A DNA stretch of 64,000 nucleotides from JANQPA01 sp964628385 (GTDB lineage: Bacteria > Bacteroidota > Bacteroidia > Chitinophagales > Saprospiraceae), in contig CAZVOD010000012.1 of assembly GCA_964628385.1 (NCBI GenBank), positions 1-64,000 of the forward strand, given 5' to 3'. Within the stretch, counting starts at the first letter, position 1. Each line of letters starts with the position of its first letter. The notes under the pieces are model-generated. The model did no database searches. It was not told the origin of the DNA and saw nothing but the letters and a program-made list of their open reading frames with translations. This document shows positions 9,750 to 18,671 of the stretch, in pieces. The position numbers and the translations under genes were made by a program.

Positions 9750-10601
9750 ATGAGAAACCTGTTCACTCTTATAATTTTGGCTACAATGACGTTTGCCTGT
9801 AGTTCTGGTGATGGTAGTGGAGGCGCGGAGGTTACTACGATAAAAGTTACAGGCAGTACTACAGTAGGGCCTTTGGCCACGACAGCGGCTGAGGAGTTTG
9901 AAAAAATGGATTCCACCATCAAGATTTCTATCAGTGAAGGTGGTAGTGGTGTTGGAATAGCTAATTTACTAGATGGAACGACGGATATTGCGATGGCTTC
10001 CAGAGATATGCAGGAATCAGAAAAACTGAAATTCGATGCTGACCAGCAATTTGAGGAGATTATCCTGGCACTTGATGCTTTGAGTATTGTGGTATATCCC
10101 GGGAACCCAATCGAAAAACTTACCAAAGAGCAAATCAGAGATATCTTCACCGGCAGAATTACCAACTGGAAGGAATTGGAGGGGGAAGACCAGGAGATCG
10201 TTCCTGTTCTAAGAGAAACAAGCTCCGGAACTTATGAATATTTTAAAAATGAAGTTTTAGATAATGAAAACCCAACCGCGAAAGCTCTTTCTCAGGGTTC
10301 TAACGGAGGAGTAGTACAAACCATCTCTCAAACTCCCGGTGCGATTGGCTTTATAGGCTTTGCATTTGAAGACTCCGATAAGGCTAAAGCGCTGTCTATC
10401 TCCTGGGATGGCGGCGAGAATTATATAGAGCCGGTGCTAGAAAGGGCAATGAGAAAAGAATATCCACTAGCCAGGCCTTTATTTTTCTATCACAGGAAAA
10501 AGGATGCGGCAAAGGTAGCGCCGTTTGTTGATTTTATTTTGTCAGAAAGAGGCCAGGAGATCGTTCGTGAAGTAGGATATATCCCCGTAAAAAAATATTA
10601 A
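9750..10601 (+). CDS. pstS: phosphate ABC transporter substrate-binding lipoprotein PstS
   Basis: Captures phosphate and delivers it to PstCA. It is lipidated (signal ends TFACSSG, Cys about 17). The PBP-like fold carries the phosphate-contacting segments GSTTVGP (35-41), SEGGSGVG (62-69), ASRDM and ETSSGT (156-161), followed by SQTPGAIGF (193-201). At 283 aa it is short but typical of Bacteroidota PstS. It is the first gene of pstS-pstC-pstA-pstB, with only one base between its stop and the pstC GTG. A Pho-box-like direct repeat is not obvious in the 180 bp upstream. Confidence 0.95.
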   Translation: MRNLFTLIILATMTFACSSGDGSGGAEVTTIKVTGSTTVGPLATTAAEEFEKMDSTIKISISEGGSGVGIANLLDGTTDIAMASRDMQESEKLKFDADQQFEEIILALDALSIVVYPGNPIEKLTKEQIRDIFTGRITNWKELEGEDQEIVPVLRETSSGTYEYFKNEVLDNENPTAKALSQGSNGGVVQTISQTPGAIGFIGFAFEDSDKAKALSISWDGGENYIEPVLERAMRKEYPLARPLFFYHRKKDAAKVAPFVDFILSERGQEIVREVGYIPVKKY

Positions 10602-10602
10602 G

Positions 10603-11805
10603 GTGAAGAAGACGCTAGGTGAAATCATCATTGAAACGCTTATCAAAGTAAGCGGAGCCGTTTCAACAATAGCTGTATTGCTCATTGTCTATTATCTATT
10701 TTCCGAAGGTTTAGGATTATTTAGTACGCCTCCGATAGAAGAAGGATACATTGCGGTGGTCAGTGAAAATGTCCCGGTTGAAGCAGTAGATGTTGAAGTT
10801 ATCCGCTCTATTTACAACGAAAAAACTATCAATAACTGGAATCAGCTTGGAGGTCCGGACCAGGGAGTGACAGCTCTCACTATTGATAATTTTGATGACC
10901 TTTTGCCGGATTCCATCCTGGATAATGATCAATTAGAAATAGAAGAGAAGCTAGCAGCTTTTATCGGCCAGACGCCGGGTACAATTGCTGTTCTTCCAAA
11001 AGTTTATTCAGCTCCCACACTTAATGCTGGTGCACAGGAAGTGACCCTTGATAAAATTTCCTTCGGAGATTTTCTTACCGGCCAAGCCTGGATTCCCACT
11101 GCGAATCCTTCTCCTTCCTTTGGCATTTTACCCTTATTAGCCGCCAGCTTGTTGGTTACTTTTGTCTCCATCATTATCGCCATTCCCATCGGATTAATCA
11201 CAGCGATATATATGACACAAGTAGCCAGCCCCAAAGTCAGAGGTATTATGAAGCCCATTATAGAATTGCTGGCAGGTGTTCCCTCGGTAGTGTATGGTTT
11301 TTTTGGTTTAATTATCGTCGTACCTTTAATACAAGATTGGTTTGATTTGCCCAGTGGTGCCACAGCGCTTGCCGGTGCAGTTATGCTGGGAATTATTTCC
11401 CTACCAACCATTATTACATTATCAGATGACGCTTTGAGGTCAATACCCATCGAAATGAAAGAGTCCAGCCTTGCACTGGGAGCTAGCGATCTACAAACAA
11501 CTATTCGGGTGCTTATTCCCTACGCCTTGTCAGGGATTTCATCAGCAGCCATATTGGGAATAGGCCGCTCTATCGGCGAAACTATGACAGTACTGATGAT
11601 AACGGGTAACAGCTCTCAAATGCCTACCTCTATACTGGATTCTGTACGAACTATTACGGCTACTATTGCCCTGGAGCTCGGAGAAGCCCCTAAGAGTGGT
11701 AACCACTACGAAGCCCTTTTTCTTCTGGGCTGTGTAGTATTTTTGCTTACTCTGATCATTAATATTATTGCGGAATATATCGCCAGTAAACAGCAAGTTG
11801 CCTAA
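10603..11805 (+). CDS. pstC: phosphate ABC transporter permease PstC with an embedded PstS-like segment
   Basis: Inner-membrane permease of the phosphate importer. One N-terminal helix (about 14-36) is followed by a periplasmic stretch of about 120 residues, then about five to six helices (from about 172) with the EAA-type loop (EMKESSLALGAS...). Canonical PstC has only a short loop after helix 1. Here residues 66-150 contain VIRSIYNEKTINNWNQLGG and GQTPGTIAVLPK, which parallel IRDIFTGRITNWKELEG and SQTPGAIGFIGF of the neighbouring PstS. It starts with GTG, 1 nt after pstS, and its stop overlaps the pstA start (TAATG). Confidence 0.93.
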   Translation: MKKTLGEIIIETLIKVSGAVSTIAVLLIVYYLFSEGLGLFSTPPIEEGYIAVVSENVPVEAVDVEVIRSIYNEKTINNWNQLGGPDQGVTALTIDNFDDLLPDSILDNDQLEIEEKLAAFIGQTPGTIAVLPKVYSAPTLNAGAQEVTLDKISFGDFLTGQAWIPTANPSPSFGILPLLAASLLVTFVSIIIAIPIGLITAIYMTQVASPKVRGIMKPIIELLAGVPSVVYGFFGLIIVVPLIQDWFDLPSGATALAGAVMLGIISLPTIITLSDDALRSIPIEMKESSLALGASDLQTTIRVLIPYALSGISSAAILGIGRSIGETMTVLMITGNSSQMPTSILDSVRTITATIALELGEAPKSGNHYEALFLLGCVVFLLTLIINIIAEYIASKQQVA

Positions 11806-12812
11806 TGAATAGAAAAAAGTTAATCCAAAATATAGTTTTTGGCTTCTTTGGCCTCGTAGCGCTCTCGGTTATTGCATTTGTGAGCGGCTTACTATTCTAT
11901 ATTTTTACCAGAGGAGCTCAGTCCATCAGTTGGGAATTTCTATCACAAGTTCCCAGAAAAGAAGGCCTGGAAGGCGGTATACTGACTTCTATAATTGGCA
12001 CTGTATTACTGGTACTTTTTAGCGTTTTGTTTGCTTTCCCGGTAGGGGTATTATCAGGTATTTACATGAATGAATATGCCAGAGAAAGTTTGTGGAAAAA
12101 ATTTGTAAGATTAATGACCAACAACCTAGCCGGGGTACCTTCTATCGTTTTTGGCTTGTTTGGACTGGCATTATTTGTTAAAGCTTTTGGCTTTGGTACC
12201 AGTATTTTAGCGGGTTCGCTGACGCTTGCCACCCTGATCTTACCCATTATTATCAGAACTACTGAAGAGTCGTTAAAGCAAGTACCCAGAGAGTTTGGAG
12301 AGGCTAGTTATGCATTGGGAGCATCGAAGTGGTATACCATCAGGAATGTCACGCTACCTATCGCCTTTCCCAATATTATCAGTGGTTTGATCCTAGGAAT
12401 TGGACGTATAGCTGGCGAAACAGCTCCGATCATCTTTACTGTGGCGGCCTCCTACCTGAGCTCTTTACCCAACTCGTTGTTCAATCAGGTAATGGCTTTG
12501 CCGTTCACCATTTACTACATGGCTTCCGGGCATCCCAACTTGCAGGCAGCGCAGCCCATTGCTTATGGTGCTACTGTAGTATTACTGGCAATAGTTTTTT
12601 CTCTGAATTTATTATCCCGCTTCACGGTAACCAGACAAAAAGGCCATGCGCTTATATTTTTTGGTTCTTTACTATTTCCCGTCCTTGGCGGTGCTTTATA
12701 CCTTTTTTACCAAAATAAAAACAAAAAAATAGCTGAGCAATCCGCCTATGGTGCCGTAGTAGGCTTAGTAATTATAGGGATAGTACTCCTTCTTTATGGT
12801 CTTATTTCTTAA
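11805..12812 (+). CDS. pstA: phosphate ABC transporter permease PstA with C-terminal extension
   Basis: Second permease subunit. The transmembrane core carries the EAA loop EFGEASYALGAS. The ATG overlaps the last base of the pstC stop (TAATG), indicating translational coupling. The protein is 335 aa. Beyond the usual C-terminal helix and basic end (LLSRFTVTRQKGH) it continues for about 50 residues with two more hydrophobic segments (ALIFFGSLLFPVLGGALYLF and YGAVVGLVIIGIVLLLYGLI). The extension is unusual for PstA, and its role is unknown. Confidence 0.93.
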   Translation: MNRKKLIQNIVFGFFGLVALSVIAFVSGLLFYIFTRGAQSISWEFLSQVPRKEGLEGGILTSIIGTVLLVLFSVLFAFPVGVLSGIYMNEYARESLWKKFVRLMTNNLAGVPSIVFGLFGLALFVKAFGFGTSILAGSLTLATLILPIIIRTTEESLKQVPREFGEASYALGASKWYTIRNVTLPIAFPNIISGLILGIGRIAGETAPIIFTVAASYLSSLPNSLFNQVMALPFTIYYMASGHPNLQAAQPIAYGATVVLLAIVFSLNLLSRFTVTRQKGHALIFFGSLLFPVLGGALYLFYQNKNKKIAEQSAYGAVVGLVIIGIVLLLYGLIS

Positions 12813-12889
12813 GATAATTGTTGGAAAAAAGAAAATATGATTTCAACCTTTGGGAAGGTAAACTACGCCATCTGATTTAACTAAAAGCT

Positions 12890-13651
<762 letters not shown>

Positions 13652-13662
13652 TCTTGCTCAAC

Positions 13663-13707
13663 ATTCAGGCGATTGCTCTGATTAGAACAATCGCCTGAAT
13701 CTGAAAT
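13663..13707. terminator. bidirectional terminator between pstB and the OmpA-like gene
   Basis: Perfect 13-bp inverted repeat: arms 13663-13675 (ATTCAGGCGATTG) and 13688-13700, loop of 12 nt, with A/T-rich flanks. It lies between convergent genes, 11 bp after the pstB stop. Confidence 0.85.
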
Positions 13708-13717
13708 ATTTTTCTAT

Positions 13718-15034
13718 TTATCTTCGTGCTTTAGCGGGCTCTTTTTCGATAATCAGTCGATTACCCACCTTTTCAAAAGTCACTACCTCAGTAAATTCTC
13801 CATTCGCAGTGGATAAGAAGTACTGACGATTAATGCCCGGGCCGATCAAGGTTACCACCACCTCGTTGGGCCTGAACGTTACTGTATAATCATGAACTTT
13901 AACCTGATAAGTCCCATCAGGCGCATCCTTATTCCAGTAGATATTTTCGGGCCCAATACCATCTGTATCGTCCCTGTCCAGACGTCCTCCACCGGCACCA
14001 TAAGGATTGATGTAATTGATGGTATTCCCATCCGGGCCTACAATGTAAAGATCCTGATCTGTATCATTTGTCCAGGAAAGGCTAACCTGTAAATTTCCGG
14101 TACCAACCCTTACTACTTCTACATAGCTGGTATCCGGTTGGCTGAGGACTCCTTCTTCATTCGTCAAAACCGCTACCAATTCTACCTCACCTTCTCCTAA
14201 AATGGTAGAAAACCCAACAGGTACTCCCAGGACGCCGGATGTATCTGTAATTTCCAGAGGAATATCGTAGAAAAAGCTGGATCCCACTGCTTTAAATAAT
14301 ATGCTTTTGGGCCTGCTTTTCCCGCTGTTATAGTCATAGTTGACCATCACAGTAGAACCATTGGAACTGGTCAGGTACTTTTGTACTGATTTGAAACTCA
14401 GGCTAGATTGATATTTGATTTTAGGCAGCGGCCCTTCCACTACACTGGCCCCGGGCGGAATACTCAGCGAATCCATCAATTCATCTCTCCTGGTCATCGA
14501 ATAAATGGCGGTATCACCGATCTCAGGATCTACTTCCGGCCTGAAAGGCATTGGCGCCACTCTAATACCATCACTCATCAGTGCTTCCGATGTAAATACC
14601 TTCAGAAACACCCTTCTATTTAGAGCTCTTCCCTGAGGAAACTCGTTATTGGCCATAGGCTTTTTTTCTCCTAAGGCATAAATAACTATTCGGTTTTCCG
14701 CAATCCCTCCTTTGAGTAATACATCCCGAACGGCAAGCGCCCGGCGTTTTGACAACTCCATGTTGTAAATACTATCCCCTACATTATCAGTGTGGCCAAA
14801 TAACTGTATTGAGTCGCATTGAAACAATGCAGTTTGTACGATTCCCTGCAGAGATTCAGAAAACGAATCTGTAACTTTTGAAGATGCATTCCTGAAAAAG
14901 ACCGTAGTGGTATCTACGTTAATAATCAAACTATCTGATTCAGCGGTTAGAACATTGGCACTAACCGGGGTATTTTGCCCCATCAAAAAACTGGATAAGC
15001 CCCAAAAAAGGCAGTATAAAATAGCATATCTCAT
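13718..15034 (-). CDS. OmpA-family protein with C-terminal DUF2135 (YfaP-like) domain
   Basis: Secreted/outer-membrane-associated protein of 438 aa. A signal peptide (to about 20) is followed by an OmpA peptidoglycan-binding domain at about 45-150 (LFGHTDNVGD, LSKRRALAVRDVL, GRALNRRVF). An Ig/beta-like middle follows, then a region at about 325-400 with LSWTNDTDQDLYIVGPDG and NIYWNKDAPDGTYQVKV, which matches the DUF2135/YfaP pattern. The likely role is anchoring an exported beta module to peptidoglycan. It converges with pstB. Confidence 0.85.
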   Translation of the reverse strand: MRYAILYCLFWGLSSFLMGQNTPVSANVLTAESDSLIINVDTTTVFFRNASSKVTDSFSESLQGIVQTALFQCDSIQLFGHTDNVGDSIYNMELSKRRALAVRDVLLKGGIAENRIVIYALGEKKPMANNEFPQGRALNRRVFLKVFTSEALMSDGIRVAPMPFRPEVDPEIGDTAIYSMTRRDELMDSLSIPPGASVVEGPLPKIKYQSSLSFKSVQKYLTSSNGSTVMVNYDYNSGKSRPKSILFKAVGSSFFYDIPLEITDTSGVLGVPVGFSTILGEGEVELVAVLTNEEGVLSQPDTSYVEVVRVGTGNLQVSLSWTNDTDQDLYIVGPDGNTINYINPYGAGGGRLDRDDTDGIGPENIYWNKDAPDGTYQVKVHDYTVTFRPNEVVVTLIGPGINRQYFLSTANGEFTEVVTFEKVGNRLIIEKEPAKARR

Positions 15035-15228
15035 ATAGCAAAAAAGTTGATTTCATTTTTTTTGATATGCCTCAAGGATGTATATTTTATTTAATCATAA
15101 AAATCGTGAAATAATTCCATAAATCAAGATATTACTCAGCAATGCGGCTCTAAAAAAAGTCATTTTTGTAAATTCGTCGATTTCCCAAAAATTTACTCCA
15201 GCTTTTTAGTAACTTTAAGGATCAAATA

Positions 15229-16056
15229 GTGAAGCTTATGAGTGATAAAAATGCAGTCAGAACATTTGACGGCCTCAGGCGCTTCGCGCTTCTGGGTTTT
15301 TTAATGTCTTTAGGGTACTTATTCTTTGAGCCTTATATACCTAGATTCGAGCAGGCTATCAAAGAGATTGAAGCGAAAATCAACGAAGAATTCAATTTTG
15401 AGCAAGAAAACGAAATAGTAGAGGAGTATAACTATGAAGAAGATCGCTCAGAATCAATAGATTATGATAATTCAGTAATAAATCTGGAGTTGTTAAAATC
15501 AAAATTCTTTGTTTACAAAGGAGTAATTAACCCTATTAAGATTACTGTTGAGGGCTACAATTTGGATCAGTTATTCAGTAAGCTAAGTACGGATTGTGGC
15601 ACGCTCAAACATGCGGGTGGTGATAATTACCACCTAATTCCTAATAGAGGGTCTGGCGTTTGTTATATTGATGTAGCGTTGGGTGGAAATAATTCTGAAT
15701 CCATTGAAATGCAGTTGAATGAAGTGCCTCAGCCCATAGCTAGATTTTCTGCTCTATCATCTGGTACTGTCGAAGCCAATACCTTCAAAAATCAAAGAGG
15801 TTTGTTTACGGATATTCCTAATTTTGAACTGGACGTTCACTGCCGGATAACTTCCTTTGGAATTAACTACAAGCCAGCCAACAACTCTCAGGTGATATCA
15901 TTGCCCAATCAGAGCCCCTTGCTGGAAGCCCCTACCGCGGCATTAGTAAAATTGGCCAAATCAGGAGATCAATATCTTTTTGATAACATCAGGTGTAAAT
16001 GCCCCGGAGAGCGTCAGGAAAGAAAATTGGACAACCTCGAGTTTGCCATTAAATAA
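15229..16056 (+). CDS. GldM C-terminal-domain-like membrane protein
   Basis: 275 aa: short cytoplasmic N terminus, one membrane helix (about 16-36), an acidic Glu/Tyr-rich linker (about 40-85), then a periplasmic domain resembling the C-terminal half of gliding/T9SS protein GldM. Shared pattern: FFVYKGVINPIKITVEGY, a Gly/Ser turn, EVPQPIARF, LFTDIPNFELDVHCRITSFGI, and an end of LVKLAKSGDQYLFDNIRCKC then RKLDNLEFAIK. GldM proper is about 500+ aa with an N-terminal helical domain that is absent here. GTG at 15229 is preceded by AAGGA at good spacing; ATG at 15238 is the alternative. It could be an accessory of the GldL/M motor, by inference only. Confidence 0.7.
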   Translation: MKLMSDKNAVRTFDGLRRFALLGFLMSLGYLFFEPYIPRFEQAIKEIEAKINEEFNFEQENEIVEEYNYEEDRSESIDYDNSVINLELLKSKFFVYKGVINPIKITVEGYNLDQLFSKLSTDCGTLKHAGGDNYHLIPNRGSGVCYIDVALGGNNSESIEMQLNEVPQPIARFSALSSGTVEANTFKNQRGLFTDIPNFELDVHCRITSFGINYKPANNSQVISLPNQSPLLEAPTAALVKLAKSGDQYLFDNIRCKCPGERQERKLDNLEFAIK

Positions 16057-16058
16057 AG

Positions 16059-16124
16059 GACTTGTTTCGCAGGTATTAAAATTGGTTCTTTTTTTACCAC
16101 TATCCTACCCCTGCAAAACAAGTC
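16059..16124. repeat. palindromic intergenic repeat, copy A (family 1)
   Basis: 66 bp with imperfect terminal inverted repeats: left GACTTGTTTCGCAGG, right CCTGCAAAACAAGTC. Read on the minus strand it aligns almost along its whole length to the copy at 57282-57357. It fills the gap between the gldM-like stop (16056) and the stop of the ECF sigma relic (16123-16125) and could fold as a bidirectional terminator. Confidence 0.75.
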
Positions 16125-16656
16125 AAATTTTTTCATCAAACTCCTTAACGGTATTTTTCAAGACTTTCAGTGCTTTACTAATCTGGTTTTCAATGACCTT
16201 AGGCGCGACATTTAGTTTTTCAGCGATAGTTTTACGCTGAGACCTTCCAGACGGCGCAACACAAAAATTAGCCGGCAACACTCCGGTAAATCGTCTAGGG
16301 CCTTTTTCATAGTCACTTGCAGGGTTTTATCAGCTATATCCTTATTGATTTCCCAAAAAGAACTTTTAGCTTCTGTCATTTTCCCTCTTCAGCAGATTTA
16401 AAGCACGAGTGATAATTGCTTCTTTTAAATATTCTGGCATAGAATCAGGCTTTTCAAACTTCGTTCTAGTTTTCCAAAGCTCAAAAAACACCTCCCGGGT
16501 GATATCACCGGCAGTGGAAATATCATTAAACATATTAACAGCAGTTGTTAAAAGTGTGGTGTAATATTTATCAAAAACCTGCCTGAAAGCCTCCTTATCT
16601 CCTTCTAACATCCGCTCGATACGCAACTGATCCGAAAGTTCCTGATTTGATAACAT
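16123..16656 (-). pseudogene. ECF RNA polymerase sigma factor gene with two frameshifts
   Basis: The first 96 codons (start 16656) encode sigma region 2 (LEGDKEAFRQVFDKYY, FFELWKTRTKF) and stop at 16366-16368. The next frame continues as TEAKSSFWEINKDIADKTL, then KKALDDLPECCRLIFVLRRLEGLS. After a second shift the original frame resumes with KTIAEKLNVAPKVIENQ and SKALKVLKNTVKEFDEKI, stop at 16123. The total span (534 nt, 178 codons) equals a normal ECF sigma. The shifts compensate, so two single-base indels suffice. No FecR-type anti-sigma gene is adjacent. Confidence 0.85.
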
Positions 16657-16821
16657 AACTATTTTATATGCTCAAAAGTGAAAATAAATAAATTTCGTTG
16701 ATGTAGAATTTTCGATTGATCAGATTTTTTTCATTAGTTTTATCATCGATCCAATTTTTAAAATAACTTTTAACTCTATTTCCATACAAATCCTGATCAA
16801 GAATAAAAAATACCATATAAA

Positions 16822-17634
16822 ATGTCGTATAAATTCTTCAAGGTAGACCAGGCAGCCTTCATTGCTACCGTTTCGTTCAACAGGCCTGAAAAGGCTAATG
16901 CGCTACACCGGGCAGCATGGCTGGAAATGAAGCATATTTTTGAGGCATTAGATGAAGATACTGCGGTGCGGGTGATTATTCTTAAAGGAGTCGGCAAACA
17001 CTGGTGTGCAGGTATAGACCTGGAGCTTTTGATGAGTATTGCCCAGATCTCAACGAAGGATGAAGCCAGAAAAAGAGAGCAGATAAGAAAAGAGATTCTA
17101 TTTTTGCAGGAATGTATCAATGCTATAGAGCATTGTAGTAAACCGGTTTTAGCAGCCATCCATAATGGCTGTATAGGTGGCGGAGTGGATATTGCTACCG
17201 CTTGTGATATTCGATATTGTACGCAGGATGCCTATTTCAGTATTCGGGAAACAGACCTCGGTCTGGTTGCTGATGTTGGGACCTTACAACGACTACCAAA
17301 GCTCATTCCCGCCGGAAAAGCTTATGAGATGGCATACACCGCCCGAAAAGTGGCAGGAGCTGAAGCAGAACGGATTGGCCTGGTGAATACAGCTTTTATT
17401 GATCAGGAGCATATGGATCAGGCTGTACAGCAGATAGCTGAACAAATCGCTGCCAAGTCTCCCATCGTACTGAGAGGAATCAAGGAAAACATACGCTACT
17501 CCCGCGAGCACAATACGCAGGATGCCTTACATCATGTGGCTACTTATAATGCAGCATTCATGTTGAGTAATGATTTAATGGAGGCTTTTCAGGCTTACTT
17601 ACAAAAAAGAGCTCCTGAATTTAAGGAAGAGTAA
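16822..17634 (+). CDS. enoyl-CoA hydratase/isomerase family, delta3,5-delta2,4-dienoyl-CoA isomerase-like
   Basis: Crotonase-fold enzyme of 270 aa. The oxyanion-hole segments are CAGIDL (62-67) and GCIGGGVDI (116-124). The three acidic residues that define mammalian ECH1 dienoyl-CoA isomerase (Asp176/Glu196/Asp204) have equivalents D123, E143 and D151 with identical spacing, inside TACDIRYC...RETDLGLVADVGTLQRLPK. The predicted role is shifting double bonds in beta-oxidation of polyunsaturated acyl-CoAs. It stands alone, with no thiolase or dehydrogenase next to it. Its 3' end converges with the next gene, 8 bp apart. Confidence 0.9.
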   Translation: MSYKFFKVDQAAFIATVSFNRPEKANALHRAAWLEMKHIFEALDEDTAVRVIILKGVGKHWCAGIDLELLMSIAQISTKDEARKREQIRKEILFLQECINAIEHCSKPVLAAIHNGCIGGGVDIATACDIRYCTQDAYFSIRETDLGLVADVGTLQRLPKLIPAGKAYEMAYTARKVAGAEAERIGLVNTAFIDQEHMDQAVQQIAEQIAAKSPIVLRGIKENIRYSREHNTQDALHHVATYNAAFMLSNDLMEAFQAYLQKRAPEFKEE

Positions 17635-17642
17635 AGCCTACA

Positions 17643-18197
17643 TTATCGGCTCTTCATCTTAATTTTTAAGGTAAATGCTCCGGCTTGCAGCCCATCCGAG
17701 CCTGCCACTGCGATCATTACCTGATAACCTCTGGTGGTTGCCAGAATATCACTTATTGATCGGGTATGGTCTTGTTTTTTTCCTCTAACTTTTCGAATCC
17801 TCATGTAGTCAGCCTCACAGCGTACACATCTTTCGAGTTGAGGAACCAGCTCCTCCTTAGAAATCTGACCTACCTGATAAGCGTAGATGCTCATTTCGTT
17901 GGACTTGTCATCAGGAATTAGCTCAATTTCCAATTCTGAGTACTCGGGAAGATCCAGGAAGTAAAATACATGGTTGCCAGTGAAATGCTCAGCTTCTTTT
18001 TCTACGAAACAAGCCACAGAACTATTCCAAGCCCAACTCAAGTCTTCTATTACTTCACCTTGGTTTAAATTTCCAATAACCTTTTTCTCCGTATTTTTAT
18101 CTATTTCCAAAAAATTAATCTTTTCCATTGAAGATTGTGCAAGGCCATTGAGAGCTACCGAAAAAGTAAAGAGACAAAGGAATTTCAAGTGTTTCAT
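17643..18197 (-). CDS. secreted protein of unknown function
   Basis: 184 aa with a signal peptide (MKHLKFLCLFTFSVALNGLA). Cysteines at CVRC and near the N terminus could form disulfides. The mature part (DLPEYSELEIELIPDDKS...; ITTRGYQ-like end TTRGYQVMIAV) is beta-rich. I do not recognise the family. The gene is divergent from the SnoaL-like lipoprotein gene at 18255, so the 57 bp between them must hold both promoters. Confidence 0.6.
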   Translation of the reverse strand: MKHLKFLCLFTFSVALNGLAQSSMEKINFLEIDKNTEKKVIGNLNQGEVIEDLSWAWNSSVACFVEKEAEHFTGNHVFYFLDLPEYSELEIELIPDDKSNEMSIYAYQVGQISKEELVPQLERCVRCEADYMRIRKVRGKKQDHTRSISDILATTRGYQVMIAVAGSDGLQAGAFTLKIKMKSR

Positions 18198-18254
18198 TTG
18201 ATAGTTTTATGGTATAAAATGATAATTTTAGATGGAATTTAAGATAACTAATAA

Positions 18255-18659
18255 ATGAAAAAATCAATTTACTTTTTCTTATTCTTTTCGTTTCTAATAA
18301 GTTGTGAGTCTGATCCGGTAAGCCAGCAGGAAAAAATAGTGCAAGAGCAGCTCGATGCTTACAACGAGCGGAATATTGATCGGTTTATGACAGTATTCTC
18401 AGCGGACCCGGTTGTACTGAATTATCCCGGTGATCAAGTGCTTGCAAGCGGCCGAACGGCCACCAGGGCACTCTACCAGAAGTTATTCGATAATTCTCCT
18501 AATCTACACAGCAGGCTTGTCAACCGAACGGTTATCGGCCAAAAGGTTTTGGATTACGAAAGTATTACAGGCAGGGATGGCAATCCTGAAGCGATTGAAT
18601 TGGTTATAATTTATGAGATAAAAAATGGAAAAATAGACCGCTGTATGGTCATTCGTTAA
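18255..18659 (+). CDS. SnoaL/NTF2-like lipoprotein
   Basis: 134 aa lipoprotein (signal ends FLISCES, Cys17). The mature domain looks like an NTF2/SnoaL steroid-isomerase-like fold: VQEQLDAYNERNIDRFMTVFSADPVVLNYPG near the N terminus and ELVIIYEIKNGKIDRCMVIR at the end. The family includes enzymes and non-catalytic binders; no substrate can be assigned. It is 12 bp upstream of the cytochrome c-sugar dehydrogenase gene and is probably cotranscribed with it. Confidence 0.75.
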   Translation: MKKSIYFFLFFSFLISCESDPVSQQEKIVQEQLDAYNERNIDRFMTVFSADPVVLNYPGDQVLASGRTATRALYQKLFDNSPNLHSRLVNRTVIGQKVLDYESITGRDGNPEAIELVIIYEIKNGKIDRCMVIR

Positions 18660-18671
18660 AACTAACTAGAA

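Noticed and set aside
9725..10165. Long open frame on the minus strand opposite pstS
   Set aside because: Low-complexity Ser/Val-rich product that is the antisense shadow of a clear PstS gene.
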